A DNA stretch of 64,000 nt from Lineus longissimus (Eukaryota > Nemertea > Pilidiophora > Heteronemertea > Lineidae): the NCBI RefSeq assembly GCF_910592395.1, contig NC_088312.1, positions 19,599,292 to 19,663,291 of the forward strand, read 5' to 3'. The notes beneath the pieces are model-generated. The model searched no databases. It saw only the letters and a list, made by a program, of their open reading frames with translations, and was not told the DNA's origin. A program made the position numbers and the translations under genes. This document shows, one piece after another, positions 10,812 through 22,400 of this stretch. Numbering within the stretch: the first letter of the stretch is position 1; every line of letters begins with the position of its first letter.

Positions 10812-13121
10812 CCAGCAAGGTAACTCTCTTGGTCAATCCCAATGAAGACAATTAGCTTTAAAATTAATAATTCACTCATCTTCTCGTACATTGTATATTC
10901 CGAGATGTCAGATATCAGAAAAGAGAATTTCCTGATGATAGATCCTCTAGAAGTCATTATAATTTATATCTAAACTTTTTGATGACCTTAAATTATGTTC
11001 AAGACATGCTTAATTTTTTGACGACCTTAACGTAAATGTCCATGCTTGATATCATAGTTTTTGTTGAGAGTTCCATTGTGTAAATAACGCTGATTACAGC
11101 AAGTCCTTTTTAGGATGTAAATACCATACTAGATTACAGCACATCCGGTAGAAATAATTCTTTCATTGTCTTTGATTACAGTGACCAATTCCCCTCTTGG
11201 TTCAAAAATGCATATATACACTTTGTTTGAATGAACTATCTAACTACAATATCTCTCGTATTGGCCTACAATCCACCGAATAGATTCTTGGAGAGCTGGA
11301 CAATGATTTGTCGTGCCTGACTTAATTAAATCAAATACTGTCATGATCTTTTGGGCTTGCTTTCTTTTGTCTATCCCTCCAGCATGCAAGGTGATGGCGT
11401 CACGTGAAACCACTTCATACAAAATGAATATACAACCTGCCTGTGTTGAGTAATCGCTTTCAGAAGTACAATGTGCCTGATATCAATACGTTTATTTCCA
11501 GTAATCTTCACCCCGATGAACACTTTGTATGCGAGACGGATGTCCCGGTGTAACCACATCTATGGTTATTCCCTGGCCTCACCCGGCCCGGCCAGTTCAA
11601 ACCACGAGAGTGCATGTTTACGAGTTGGACCGACACGACAGGCGCAGCGGTCGGAAGCGAGTCTCTGGCGGGGTATCTCGGACTTTGGTTCGACATCGAA
11701 AGCTTGAAGTGCGTCAGGACCTTCAAAGCCAAGTGGTAGGGAATTTGTTCTTGAAATGACACCGGGCTCAAAATAGCTGAGATGTTGACTTTGAGAGAGA
11801 GAATCGTGAGAGATCGTGTGGTGTACAAAGGAAAACAAGCACGACCGTAACATTTTAGAAAACTTCTAAAATTATTCAGACCCCCTCCACCTCTTACACC
11901 TCCCCGTTATTCAGATATGCAATTGCAAAGCTTTAGACTTTCCGAGGTTGGGGACACATCACGGAGATGATATACCAAATGTTCACCACTTCTGAAAAAA
12001 AGTATCAGAACTTTCAGATTTTGGTCAAAAATGCACCCCCCCTAATTTTAGATGATTTCTGAAGTTTTAAAATCTATTTTCTACTTTTAACTATGAAATT
12101 GATACAAAGGCGACACATTGGCATTGTTCATCCCGATTGAGTTGAATGTTGGATGGCATCCAACGACAATGCGCATATTATCTACAGGGGCCTTGGCTTA
12201 CATATTCAGACACTCTCAGATCGGTATTATGACATAGGAAGTTGGATGTTGCACTCATTTCCTTTCATAGTACTTATGAGTTACTTACACCCTTTGATAT
12301 GCTGACTGCATGGGTGAACAAAGGTATGGACTGGTATATTTTGTATTGACATGTTAACTTGTATTGATATTGTAATTGTATGAGGTAGGGTGGCTATCTT
12401 ATAACCTTAATATCCTTATGTATTGACTTGTATAAATTGTATTGTCATGTATTGACATGTATTGACATGTATAAACTTGTATCAACTTATATTGTAATTA
12501 TGTTCGTTGTAACTTTTTATAATGATATGTGTCACAATAGTATATGGTAGAAGGCAGAAGGCCTAGAGATTGCAAGCTGTTTGAAGCCAGTCTATTACTA
12601 TCATAACATTGTATTACAAGAGAGTCACATTTATTATTTCCTATATTTCGTGAGTAACATTTAAGAGTGTGAAGCCTGGTAGGCCCTGTCACAAGTTCTA
12701 AATGATCAAGCGGTTTTGTGTACGCTTGTAATGACTCTCATTACAGAATGACTGCAAACTTGTGGATGGATATAGATTGAATACTCGTTAAGGTGATGCT
12801 ATATAGTGCCTCCATGTTGCCAGTCAACAAGAATTCATCCAAAATATCCACAAACTGGTGAAAGTGTTACTCGGAGGACATAATAGTTTGCGTTGCCACC
12901 GAACAACATGTTATATGACAAAGACAAGCAAATGCTTTTACTTCAATTTTGTGCAGAAAGGTTTTGTGTACATGTACAGTACATATAGCGTTTTAGATAA
13001 AATCACCCGACAGTCTCTTTCATATCTGCCATTATCTTGTCCGATTTTTTGGTGTTTGAAAGAGTTCCGGTGTTCCTAATACACTAACATAATATAGAGT
13101 GACTATATAGTTTCACCTTAA

Positions 13122-13346
13122 TGGTTGACAATAGGTACCGCCATTTTGGCGAGACCTCCAAATCCTAAAGCCTTTAGAGCTCTTTCAAAACATAGTGACA
13201 GCTCATTTCAAGGGCTGGAGTCTGTTTATTGTTTTCCAGAGAACAGCCTCCAGGGTTTTAAATGAGCATTCACTACATTTTGAAGGAGTTCTAATTGCTT
13301 TTTGATTTCAAGTTCGAGCCAAAATGGCGGTACCTATAGTCAACCC
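13122..13346. mobile_element. TTAA-flanked MITE, 225 bp
   Basis: It has 29 bp terminal inverted repeats (13122-13150 and 13318-13346, 27 of 29 matching, core ATAGGTACCGCCATTTTGGC) flanked on both sides by TTAA (13118-13121 and 13347-13350). No coding capacity. TTAA target duplications are typical of piggyBac and Kolobok DNA transposons, so it is a non-autonomous member of one of those. The other copy of the segmental duplication lacks it, which suggests insertion after the duplication. Confidence 0.8.
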
Positions 13347-14984
13347 TTAATCTTAGTGCACCTTCAGCTTTCTAACAATTGTTTGGGTGTCTTTTTAGAC
13401 TTCAAACTATTTTGAGTTTCTCTTTAACTTTGTTTAAGCCAACTGGCTGGTCTTAATGACTGGTCATAAAATTCAGTTTTATTTAAGCTACATGTGTATA
13501 TTTTCCCAATATATGTACCGTTAAGATATTCGCTGCAGTGGCGATTTTTACGTGACCGTAATGAGACCTTAGAAGGCTATTCTAACGTGAATTATTTTGG
13601 CCGATACGCGAATTTGTTATGAAAGATAATAATTCTATGAAGGTTGAAATGATTTTATTGCGGTAAGGCTGGGTAATGACCAGTAATGTAGTGAGTGGGT
13701 TAACTTGACAAAACAACTGCGACTTGATCACTCGTTGCAACCATTCCAGCGAAGTGTCCTTGCGAACCATATGCAAGTTATTGTAAACATTTTCAGTGAG
13801 ATTTTGATTTTTGAAGGCCCAGGTGTCCTTGGTCGAAGTTCCTCAATGCAAATCTCCTTTCATTCAGAGTTTTCTAATGAGAATTTCATCATGGCATGTG
13901 TAAAAAAGAGGTAGTCGCAGTGAATGGTTGATCTTGGGTTGTAAACAATGGCTTGTGTGCCAAACTGGTGGGGTTTGGGTGGAAAGAGTTGTTAGGTTAC
14001 CAATCTGGTGTTTTAAAAACTTGAAAGTGGCAAGAGTGGTTTTATAAAAGTGGTTTGGTGTTATTAGATTTACCTTAGTAAAATTTCAGTTCGAGATAAG
14101 AATATTCATAGGTTGCAGTATCTGGACCTATCAACGAGAAGCTTGTCCGAGTATCTATAAAAATCCGCGGACAACGACCACTTTAATTTCCACCGGTTTG
14201 TCGCCAGACTGTCCGGAATATCATATCAACATCTAAGATTCAAAACTGCCCGCAGTAATTAGTGCGACGTGGGCAAACTTTGGCAAATGAACTGATGAAA
14301 GTATTTTACAAATCAATGGTGGTTTTGTTTCGTTGGACGAACGAGTCCTTCAGTTCTCACCCCCTATTCTAGTAGGCGCTGTCTACCCGTCTCAACACTT
14401 GCGACAGGCGACACTTCAAAAAAGCATGACTTGGCTTTACTGTGTGTTTCTGGACCGAAGTCTGTTGCGATTATATTTTATAGTTCGGCTAATTAAAGCC
14501 ATTATATGTGTACATGTAATCATATGCGATTTCGCAAATCATTTTGATTACAGTTGGAAATGCACAGATAGGGGGAGATATTGCTTGTAAATGGAATGTT
14601 TCATAAAACATATTTCTATTAATACCTGTATTGGGAGAAATACATTTGTGGATCCCCTCTAGGCCCTATTGTAGTTTCCCCGCTTTTTCTTTATCTTCGT
14701 TGTTATCATGCCAATAACTAATTACTATGCTCTCCCAGGTCAGTTTGCACGCTGAGCTGCACTAACGTCAGCCAATCAGATTCTTCCAGCATCCTCACGT
14801 GACATGGGGAGCCAATCACGCCTTAGCATGAGCAAGCTCGGTGGCCCAGATTCATGGGCATCATTCTTGCTCTAGATTTACACTAAGCTACTTCACGTTT
14901 TAAATATCACAATTTTGCTATTCGTTTTGCCCGTTTCATTTCGTTTTTGGCGTGTTTCGCATAGTATTATTAGGCAAGTATACA

Positions 14985-15630
14985 ATGGCACTGTCAGTTA
15001 AGATCGTAGGGAGTAGCTTTGTTAAAAGAATAGGCCAATTTGTACAAGAGCGGGGCGAGTTTGGCCAATTTGTCGCCACCGTTTGAATCTTGGTCTAGAT
15101 TACGAGTTTGCTCGTGTTGACATCCACGGCTTCGGTGGTTTAACTGCGCCTTCCCTTGGTTCAAAATACGAACCAAGCATCAGGCAGTCGGTTCCTGATA
15201 TCGTTGTATGTCATGCTGGCGGTAATGACCTCGCCAAACGGGATAGTCTGTCGACGGCGGCAGACATCCACGATTTCGGTGTGTTGCTCACTGAACACTA
15301 TGGCGTGCAGCACTTCATTGCATGCGGTACGTTGAAACGCTATAGTATCAAGCATGATGGTACTCTGAAATTTGGTATTTCGGAGCAGGAATTTGAGGCT
15401 AAGGCAAAAGATCTTAACGTTCGTCTCAGCAATTTCATGGATGGTAAGCGGCTGCGTTTTTGGGAGTTCTTTTCCAAGGCCCTCGAACTGGTCCCGCCGC
15501 AATAGACTTTTCTGATGGAGTTCACCTTAACAAGCAGGGCATGAAGAAGTACTTCAGGGAGATGAGAGGCGTGATTATGAAGTACTCCAATCGGCTCCAT
15601 CATGAAAATCGCTGGAGTTATCAGTATTAG
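14985..15630 (+). pseudogene. SGNH-hydrolase-like ORF, frameshifted
   Basis: The product begins MALSVKIVGSSFVKRIGQF, where GSS resembles the nucleophile block of SGNH/GDSL esterases. After a frame change near 15070 it continues with DIVVCHAGGNDLAKRDS, the GxND block, and after a second change near 15500 with DFSDGVHLNKQGMKKYF, the DxxH block. So Ser, Gly, Asn and Asp/His blocks are all legible but spread over three frames. SGNH ORFs are known in some tyrosine-recombinase retrotransposons (Ngaro group) and other retroelements; their role is unknown. It is convergent with the DIRS ORFs. Confidence 0.65.
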
Positions 15631-15779
15631 GCTTCAGGCTCCATTCTTCATTAGACTTGATCCGTCGGAGGGTTCGACGACTTCCATGCGGGAGGTTGGC
15701 TTACTCTCGACAGGTTTACATATATATATTTTATTGGGATTAAATGTATATCCGTCTTTTTGCTGGCATGTTTTCTTGC

Positions 15780-16140
15780 GTTGCCCGTATAGCACTTCTT
15801 GCCCCCCCCCTTACTATAGTAGTTATTTTAGCTACGATCGCTATATTGTTGGTCTTTCCGGGGTGGGGGTCTACGACACCCTCTATTTGCATAGTTAGCC
15901 CGTATAGCAGCTACTCCACTATGCCTAGTGGAGTCTCTGCAGGCTCTGTAGCTAACTAGATTAGCACCTTAGCTATCTACCTCAGTTACTTAATGGCAGG
16001 GTCCGGTATGCTTATCGGCCACCTGGGCAATATTTTATGGTTTTATGCCACGTTTTATGGAGGTGTTCTTTAGCCCGTATAACAATTATCCCACTATGCC
16101 TAGTGGATTCTTTGTTGGCTTAGTTCAGTTAACGGTTGAA
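15780..16140. repeat. Repeated GCCCGTATA block with stem-loops
   Basis: Two related segments (15898-15960 and 16072-16140) start TAGCCCGTATA and contain CCACTATGCCTAGTGG, which folds as a stem with a TGCC loop. The first copy has an 8 bp perfect stem (CTCCACTATGCCTAGTGGAG, 15914-15933), the second 6 bp (16091-16106). A third GCCCGTATAG is at about 15783. These may be the internal or terminal repeats used by a DIRS-type element. Confidence 0.5.
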
Positions 16141-16216
16141 CGGGGCCAATATCAACTTTAGGATAAACCCGTCAACGCTCTGTGAGCTACTAAGCAAACA
16201 ATAGCCAGTGAAAGGG

Positions 16217-16630
16217 CTAAATTGTAAAATATATAGTCAAGGCCAACTGTAACCTTACATCCAGTGTTTTATTGGACTTAGCAAGCCCGGACAAGGCCGT
16301 TGCGACCATAAAGTTATCACCAGGATCTTGCCAGCCATGTGTCTTACAAACGTACCTAAATGCTGAGACGTAAGATGCGATAGTGGGTGGTTTAAGTCCC
16401 TTAGCTCGCAAATGGACAATGTACAAGAGTAGTAAAATAGGTGAAGTGGAGATATGATACTGATCCAGAGAATCCTGAAGGAAGGAAACATAAGCTTGAA
16501 AGGCTCGCAAATAGGCCTTATGAGATGTAACCTCCAAGTTGGAATTCACCAAGTCCTTCACGGATGAAAAAAGTTCGAGTGATGTAGCAACGGCTCTATT
16601 CTCGTTGGACTGTGATCCATCCCGCAACAT
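16217..16630 (-). pseudogene. DIRS tyrosine recombinase, N-terminal part only
   Basis: The protein reads like the core-binding (SAM-like) domain of a tyrosine recombinase: ELFSSVKDLVNSNLEVTS, KAYLRAFQAYVSFLQD, ILLLLYIVHLRAKGLKPPT and IASYVSAFRYVCKTHGW. It stops after LAKSNKTLDVRLQLAL, before any catalytic Arg, HxxR or Tyr, so the catalytic domain has been lost. Its start overlaps the RNase H ORF in another frame by about 70 bp, as is usual in DIRS elements. Confidence 0.7.
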
Positions 16631-17230
16631 CTCGAGGCACGTCGAAAAAGTTGAATCTGTTGACGAGAAAGAGAGTCACACAAAACGTTATTTACGCCGG
16701 GAATGTGTTCAGACTTGAACAAAATATTGTAACGTAAGCATACGAGAACCAACCTGCGTAAAATAGATAGGATAGCGGGCTCCTTAGCCGACTGCTTATT
16801 AATCACATGTACCAAAGCTTCATTGTCCGTATGGAAAACTATTACTTTGTTGGACAATTCCTTGGACCATAAGTAAAGGGCCAAAACAATGGGGTAAAAT
16901 TCCAGAATCGCGATATTGAGTGAGCGATACTGTTCCTCCCACACGCCATAAGCCCAGAGGGTACCAAAGACCACTCCGAATCCAATAGTGGTGGAACTGT
17001 CCGAGAAAAGATGTAAAGTATCAGAGGAATAGAATCGGTCGCTGAGGAAAAAACAACGGCCATTAAAACCAGATAAGAATTCTAGCCACATGCTGAGATC
17101 CTACTTGACCTCCTTGGTGATACGCCTCCTGTGAGAGTGATGCTTGAGGCCAATAGCAAGATTGATGAGTCGCCTAAGGAAAGGACCAGGGTGCACCACA
17201 CAGACTGCAAAGTTCAGTAGACCGATGATA
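16558..17230 (-). pseudogene. DIRS reverse transcriptase end and RNase H
   Basis: From about 17230 the minus strand reads GLLNFAVCVVHPGPFLRRLI and LKHHSHRRRITKEVK, the terminal part of a DIRS-type reverse transcriptase. An in-frame stop follows near 17101, then MWLEFLSGFNG leads into RNase H: FSDSSTTIGFG, ILEFYPIVLALYLW, VIVFHTDNEALVHVIN and HIPGVNNVLCDSLSR, with the acidic residues in place. The RT palm with its YxDD motif is absent, so the element could not copy itself. Confidence 0.75.
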
Positions 17231-17375
17231 GACTGCAACTCGCGGAAGACGTATCTGTGGAAAAACGAGAACCCAGGTGGGGACGACCTCTATAATTGGC
17301 AGACATGTGGAGTTCCCAGTTGATGGATAACCAGGGATAAGTAACTGGATCTTGGGACCTGAGGTACCGAAAATT

Positions 17376-18386
17376 CTAATCATAAAAAAGCCAATCGCCC
17401 CCTCCTGAGGCCAAACTGCGGACTATCTCCACATACTGTACCAAACCAGGAGTGGAGTCGGGGTGAACCTTGGAATACACCGCAATAAAAACATTGAATG
17501 CGGTACACCAATCCTCTATGGATTTTATGCGACGAGCTTTAGAGGATGGAACGACCTTCAGGGTACCGTCCACTAACTGGAAGGTGCCAGCTTCGGGGAC
17601 CAGATTTGAAACGGAGGGTTTGGGCAGCATTGAATCCAGGTCTACATACTTGTCAGCGACGACCTTAGCACGGACGTCATCTGACACATGAAGATCTATG
17701 GGAATGCCCTTAGAATAAAAAAAAAGTATAGGGGGTTTATCGTTCGCGCCCTCCTCTAATACTGCTACTTTAGCATGAAGGGGTATCATACCCGTACCTA
17801 ATGAGACTGTTGGAACATGGTTTGGATTAGCGGCTACACCTATTGGCCTCACTGTTGAAGAAGCACTGGGAGGGGCTTGTGTACCCAGTTGGTTTGCTGG
17901 AATCACTCCCTCACTGCGCAAGGCCGCCATAACCTGCACCTTGACCGACTGCACAATGGTCGGCACTAAATTGTTCTGAATGTCCGCTGACAATGCCTCC
18001 ACGATTTGTTTGGTGTCCAACTGTGGAGGTCGAACTATCTGCAGCTGCGGGGTTGTGAACTGAAAGTCTGGCGGTGGGGAGCAGCGCCCCAATGGGAACT
18101 GCGGACGTGGGCGAGAGTCCTCCTTAATTGTCCGAGAAATACGCCTCCTGGCTTTGTCCTTCACTTTTTTGCTACGACGAGCCGATTTATGGGATTGTCC
18201 GACCGGGCTCGTAGTTGGTGAATTATCAATGGTGTCCAGAGATTCCTCCTGAGTTGGTGAACAAACTTTCTTCGCGACGGGGGGTGTGACCACCACCACT
18301 GATCTCATCCGACTCAGCGCTCGTGGGCCTGGTGTCGGCCCCGTGTATTCTTTTCGCCGGCGTATTCTCGAGCGTAGCCTTGACAT
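17376..18386 (-). CDS. DIRS gag-like ORF1
   Basis: A 336-codon ORF. The N-terminus is very basic (MSRLRSRIRRRKEY, then RRSKKVKDKARRRISR), followed by a proline-rich middle and a globular C-terminal part (EDWCTAFNVFIAVYSKVHPD) that ends GGGDWLFYD, a pattern I associate with DIRS/Ngaro gag proteins. After the stop the same frame continues NFRYLRSQDPVTYPWLSINW, so the stop at 17376 may be a late mutation. It would form the particle or RNA-binding protein. It sits upstream of the RT/RNase H remnant on the same strand. It is the longest open frame in the element. Confidence 0.65.
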   Translation of the reverse strand: MSRLRSRIRRRKEYTGPTPGPRALSRMRSVVVVTPPVAKKVCSPTQEESLDTIDNSPTTSPVGQSHKSARRSKKVKDKARRRISRTIKEDSRPRPQFPLGRCSPPPDFQFTTPQLQIVRPPQLDTKQIVEALSADIQNNLVPTIVQSVKVQVMAALRSEGVIPANQLGTQAPPSASSTVRPIGVAANPNHVPTVSLGTGMIPLHAKVAVLEEGANDKPPILFFYSKGIPIDLHVSDDVRAKVVADKYVDLDSMLPKPSVSNLVPEAGTFQLVDGTLKVVPSSKARRIKSIEDWCTAFNVFIAVYSKVHPDSTPGLVQYVEIVRSLASGGGDWLFYD

Positions 18387-18515
18387 GTTAATCTGAAAGA
18401 CATAAAGCGTAAGGTTTGGTCACAACCAGGACTCCAATTACAGTTATTCTCCGTTGGGACTGTCACAACCTTAGGACGGTCTCCGCCGTCTCTCACAACC
18501 TCGAGGGGGCACCAC

Positions 18516-19420
18516 AAAATTCGTGTCCGTTTTCAAGCAACAAGACTCGAAATATGGTTAGACGCTTTATGTCATTCGGTACAGATTCATCCTAACCGGT
18601 GTAGAAGTAGAAAATGTCCGAGGAAAAAACCGTCCACCCTATTGTATTTTGTCAGATTTATGGTATTATGATCCTTTCGGTGACATTACCGTTAATAGGT
18701 CAGAGATTAACGAGCATAATAGAATCCTTTGCTCTCCCGGAAATTCCTGGGACATTTCAAACTTCTACACCTTCTGAAAACACTCACGTTTCCATATGAG
18801 GGCGGTTCGTGGGGTGGGGGGGGGGGGGGGTCTCAGATGTTCCTATCTCTTTGATACTCTCTGTAGTCAATGTGAGCCTTAGAGGCAGCACGTACTTGGA
18901 TATCACTATGTATGTTTATTGTTGCTTTTGCGCTGTTTAGTTATCATGCTGTTTGTATTCTTAACGTGAGGGACAGGATTTGCAACGCTTACGAAGTGTA
19001 CTAAGTATGTAACCATTATGATAGATGTATTTTATCGACGGCGGTCTTTGATGAGTTCGCTGAGTCCTTGTACTACTAAGTGTGAAAGCCTATTTACGAG
19101 TGTCCCGTAAATGGATTCGCCCAGGACTTGATGATACTACGTACAGACCTTCGTACCTCGTACTATGTTGCTCATAAAGATTGCGAAACCTCCCTATTAT
19201 TTCAATAATTAGATTATAGCCTGAGGCAAGAAAATGACAAACATCGTTGTCAGAGTTCGATATATATGTATAGCTATTATAGTAATCAACAGAGACTGGA
19301 GGGCACCGTAACTGTGGACGAAGCCTTTAAATGAACTTGGACGAGACGCTCTTCTCTCGAAGTAAGGACTGGACAACTGAAGCAAGGATGCCCGTTTTGA
19401 AAATTGCACCAGAACCCCCC
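18516..19420 (+). repeat. Segmental duplication, copy 1, right part
   Basis: Collinear with about 38312-39238 and again about 95% identical by eye. It includes a shared run of about 15 G (18816-18830). Homology ends inside a poly-C tract near 19415-19425 in both copies, so the right breakpoint is at or in poly-C. No ORF is convincing. Confidence 0.8.
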
Positions 19421-22400
19421 CCCCCTTGAAACGCCTCGATTCGAATATGCAGCAGATACCACGGCGTAGCTAATTCATCTCCCCCCCCCCCCCCCCCCCC
19501 CCACCTCCCAAAAGAGAAACCCCTCCATTCGATTATGTCAGGAGATACTAGCGTAGCTAGATCGGCGCGTTTGACGGAGATCGCTCGATGCACAGCCCTT
19601 GACATACATAGAATGTGTGAGATATCTCGATGAATCTCAGATTTTCACCTCGTCCGTCCACTGTTGACGGAGCGAATTAGGAAATCACCATTGAAACCAA
19701 GAAGAACATGAGCAGATGCAGGACCCCAGATGAGGTAGACAGGATTGTCGCGCGTCGTCGAATGGGTTGGTGTGAACGGAAAAATAGCTCAGTCGGGCTA
19801 CAAGTCGCCCTTTGCTTTGAGTATCTTTCCCTGACTGCGCACAGAGATCCGGCTGATGGGATCGTCCTTTTTATGAAACCTATCGGTTGTCGTTGGCTGT
19901 AACCTGGGACGATTCTAAAGTTGTGACAATGTCGTCATGTCTCGGGCAATGCCCGTGTCGTAGATCTAAGAGTTTGTTTAGCACTTCTCTACTGTTCTAT
20001 AGAACCTGCTAGCGACCACATCAGAATCACCTTTCCCGTGACACTTGGATGGGCGATAAAAATAACATAACGAAATTTGGGATCAGTTCAGATGCAACCA
20101 GCTGTCCCGGTACGAGTGTGCGCCTGAGAAAGCGTCTTACCGTTCCTTGGCCCATTCCTACATTGCTTAACATCAGAAAACACTCACTGTTCGGGAAAAA
20201 AATCTTGTCATGCGTAGAGGCCGTACAAAATTCAACAACCTGAGTACCTTTGTTGTTTTGTTTTATCGTATTAGCCAAGACAGGATCGGACCGGATTCCC
20301 TGCCAGAGCAAAATGTCCGTCTCTTCCTGTTGTGATTGTCATCAAGTGCACCTTTCCAGGCCAGTCGGTTTTTCAAAACCCAAAAAGCCTGATGAGACAG
20401 GAGGGGTTAATCAGAGTCGGCCATCCTCATATAGCAGGCCTTTGAAAGGTTCCTGAAATTCACTCACCCGTTGATTGAATATATCATAGGGAGGACACAA
20501 ATGCCCGCTGTGCGAGGATGGAGTCGAGACATTTCACGAGAGTCAAGATGAGCTGCGATTGGAGGTAAGAGCATCTACAGGCAATCTTCAATCTTGCCTG
20601 CCCTGACTTTAAAGCGTCAAATAAAAAAGTTAGCAAGTCACAATCTGCGAATAAAAAAGTGTTTGGTGGTGTTTTTTAAACGTGAGTTCCTAGCTATTCC
20701 ATTATGATGGAAGGGCTTGCATACATAACGAAGGAAATCAGCTGATGGCCTAAATGAAAGATGTATACATGATTATCCCAGCGGCAGGTCAACTTTGTGA
20801 CATTCTTCGATATAGTATGGGAGTTGATATTGATGCCTGTCAAATGTATGCGAGGCCATATTAGTATAGAAGTTCAAGTTTGGCGCAAGGTATGACATGT
20901 ATGAGATATATTGAGTGTACGTTGTGGGTCATAATTTGTGTTTCAACAATGCAGCTCCGCGACATATCAACCGATGAGTTGGTATTGACGTTCATCTACT
21001 GTGAATGCAGGTCACCATGTTCAGCCAACCGTAGTATTCGTTCCAGATACTTTGCGTACTGCTTTACATGTTATTTAGTTCACGAATGATAAAGCTATGA
21101 TATGAAAGCCTGCCCCAAATACATAAAAAAACCACTAGCCCATTGCTTGCAATGAGAAGCCCCGAAGTATTGCATGATAATATCTAAGTTCTAATCCAAA
21201 TGATAGTATTTTGAGGTGTTGTTTTGAAACGTCATCAAATCGACAGGGATTTTCAGTCTCGCACTAGGACAGGGATGACACATTCGTTTCAAAGTTTAAA
21301 CAAGTTGCATCATATTTGCCGAATTTCTCATGACAATTTTATATTTTGCTATCGCAATAATTGGAAATAAGACCAAGTCGTAACTACGTTGTTTCACTGG
21401 ACTAAATCTTTATGGAACTAGTTTGGTCAATAACGTTTCGAGTCGCGAAACGAAAATTCGTGTGGATGTAGGTAACTTTAGCTATTAGAGGATAAGGTAA
21501 CTTGTATATTGTTTCATTCAAGGGCGCAGAGACAGTTCGTGACCGTATTTCATATTCAACGGAACTTTCTGAATGTACGAGTTTCGACCTCATCAGCATT
21601 TTGATAATGCATTTTGATGTTGATGTTGTGTATGCGAATAAGATCTATGCGGACGATCCAGCCGACGGAAAGACAAACCTTTGAATCTGATATTTGTGCG
21701 GTTAATGTGTCTACAATTCCACCGTCCAGATCGAATCCAAGAACCTAAGACTTCCTCCTCATACAGCTGCTGTCACTGGAACGATACTGATTACCACGAG
21801 CACGAGGACTCAAATAGAATCTGAAGGTAATATTCTTCTCTTTACTTTTCCTGACCCCTTAGAGAACCTTACATGTTATTCCCAATCAAACAATTACATT
21901 CGAGGCCGAAACTTTGGAGGAATACATTTCTACTAAGTCATATCCAATTGGTTGTCCTAAAGTCAATAAACATGTACTGAATTTAAACAATAAAAGGGAC
22001 AATATAGGCATTGACAAACTATGTCGTAGCTTGGCAAGTTGAAGTTAGCTTTCTAAAACGCATATCGCCCCTTCCAACAAACCAATTTCAAATCTCAGAG
22101 AGCTTGTTCCGTTCTATAGTGCATAGCGATACATAGCAGGCCTAGACCATGTATGCGCCGGGATTCTGGTCACGAGTCGGTTTTGGGATAGAAGGGGTTG
22201 GGTTGGTTAGCAAGGACATACCTGTAAACAAGCTAATGTTTATTTCAACGCTTTTGAAGGCCATTGTGGTCGTGAGCAAGTGATCGACCTCATTAACAAC
22301 TAATTCCCGTGATTTTCAGCGGGTCCGTCCCGGCTAGACCGTGGTACGTACATCTCATTCATGGGTGATTATCATGGTTGGCACTGTATCGTGCAAAAAG

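Larger units (their letters stand above)
10641..14608 (+). repeat. Segmental duplication, copy 1, left part
   Basis: From ATAGCCAAGTCT at 10641 this is collinear and about 95% identical by eye with 34690-38314, that is, the last 56 codons of the ankyrin/cGLR gene and its 3' flank. Differences include a MITE at 13122-13346 and about 160 further bases up to about 13517, both missing from copy 2. The homology stops at TCATAAAA (14601-14608) where the DIRS-like element starts and resumes at AAAATTCG (18516). Short ORFs kept in both copies, such as one on the minus strand near 11240-11450, differ mainly by amino-acid-changing substitutions and are not convincing genes. Confidence 0.85.
14609..18515 (-). 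mobile_element. DIRS-like retrotransposon, internally deleted
   Basis: About 3.9 kb present in copy 1 of the duplication and absent from copy 2, with AAAA on both edges. On the minus strand it carries, in order, a gag-like ORF, the end of a reverse transcriptase, RNase H, and the start of a tyrosine recombinase in an overlapping frame, which is the DIRS gene order. Most of the RT and the recombinase catalytic domain are missing. The edges hold a short imperfect inverted repeat: TGTGGATCCCCTCTAGG at 14647-14663 and its near reverse complement at 18499-18516. A plus-strand SGNH-hydrolase-like ORF lies inside. Whether that ORF belongs to the element or is a nested insertion is open. Confidence 0.75.

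Noticed and set aside
11240-11450. Minus-strand ORF ending VGQYERYCS, present in both segmental copies, faintly reminiscent of the end of a phosphatase domain
   Set aside because: The differences between the two copies are mostly amino-acid changing, there is no upstream domain in frame, and the resemblance is too weak to name.
12858-13079. 73-codon ORF kept in both duplicates (also 36937-37158)
   Set aside because: Conservation is explained by the recent duplication alone; no protein resemblance.
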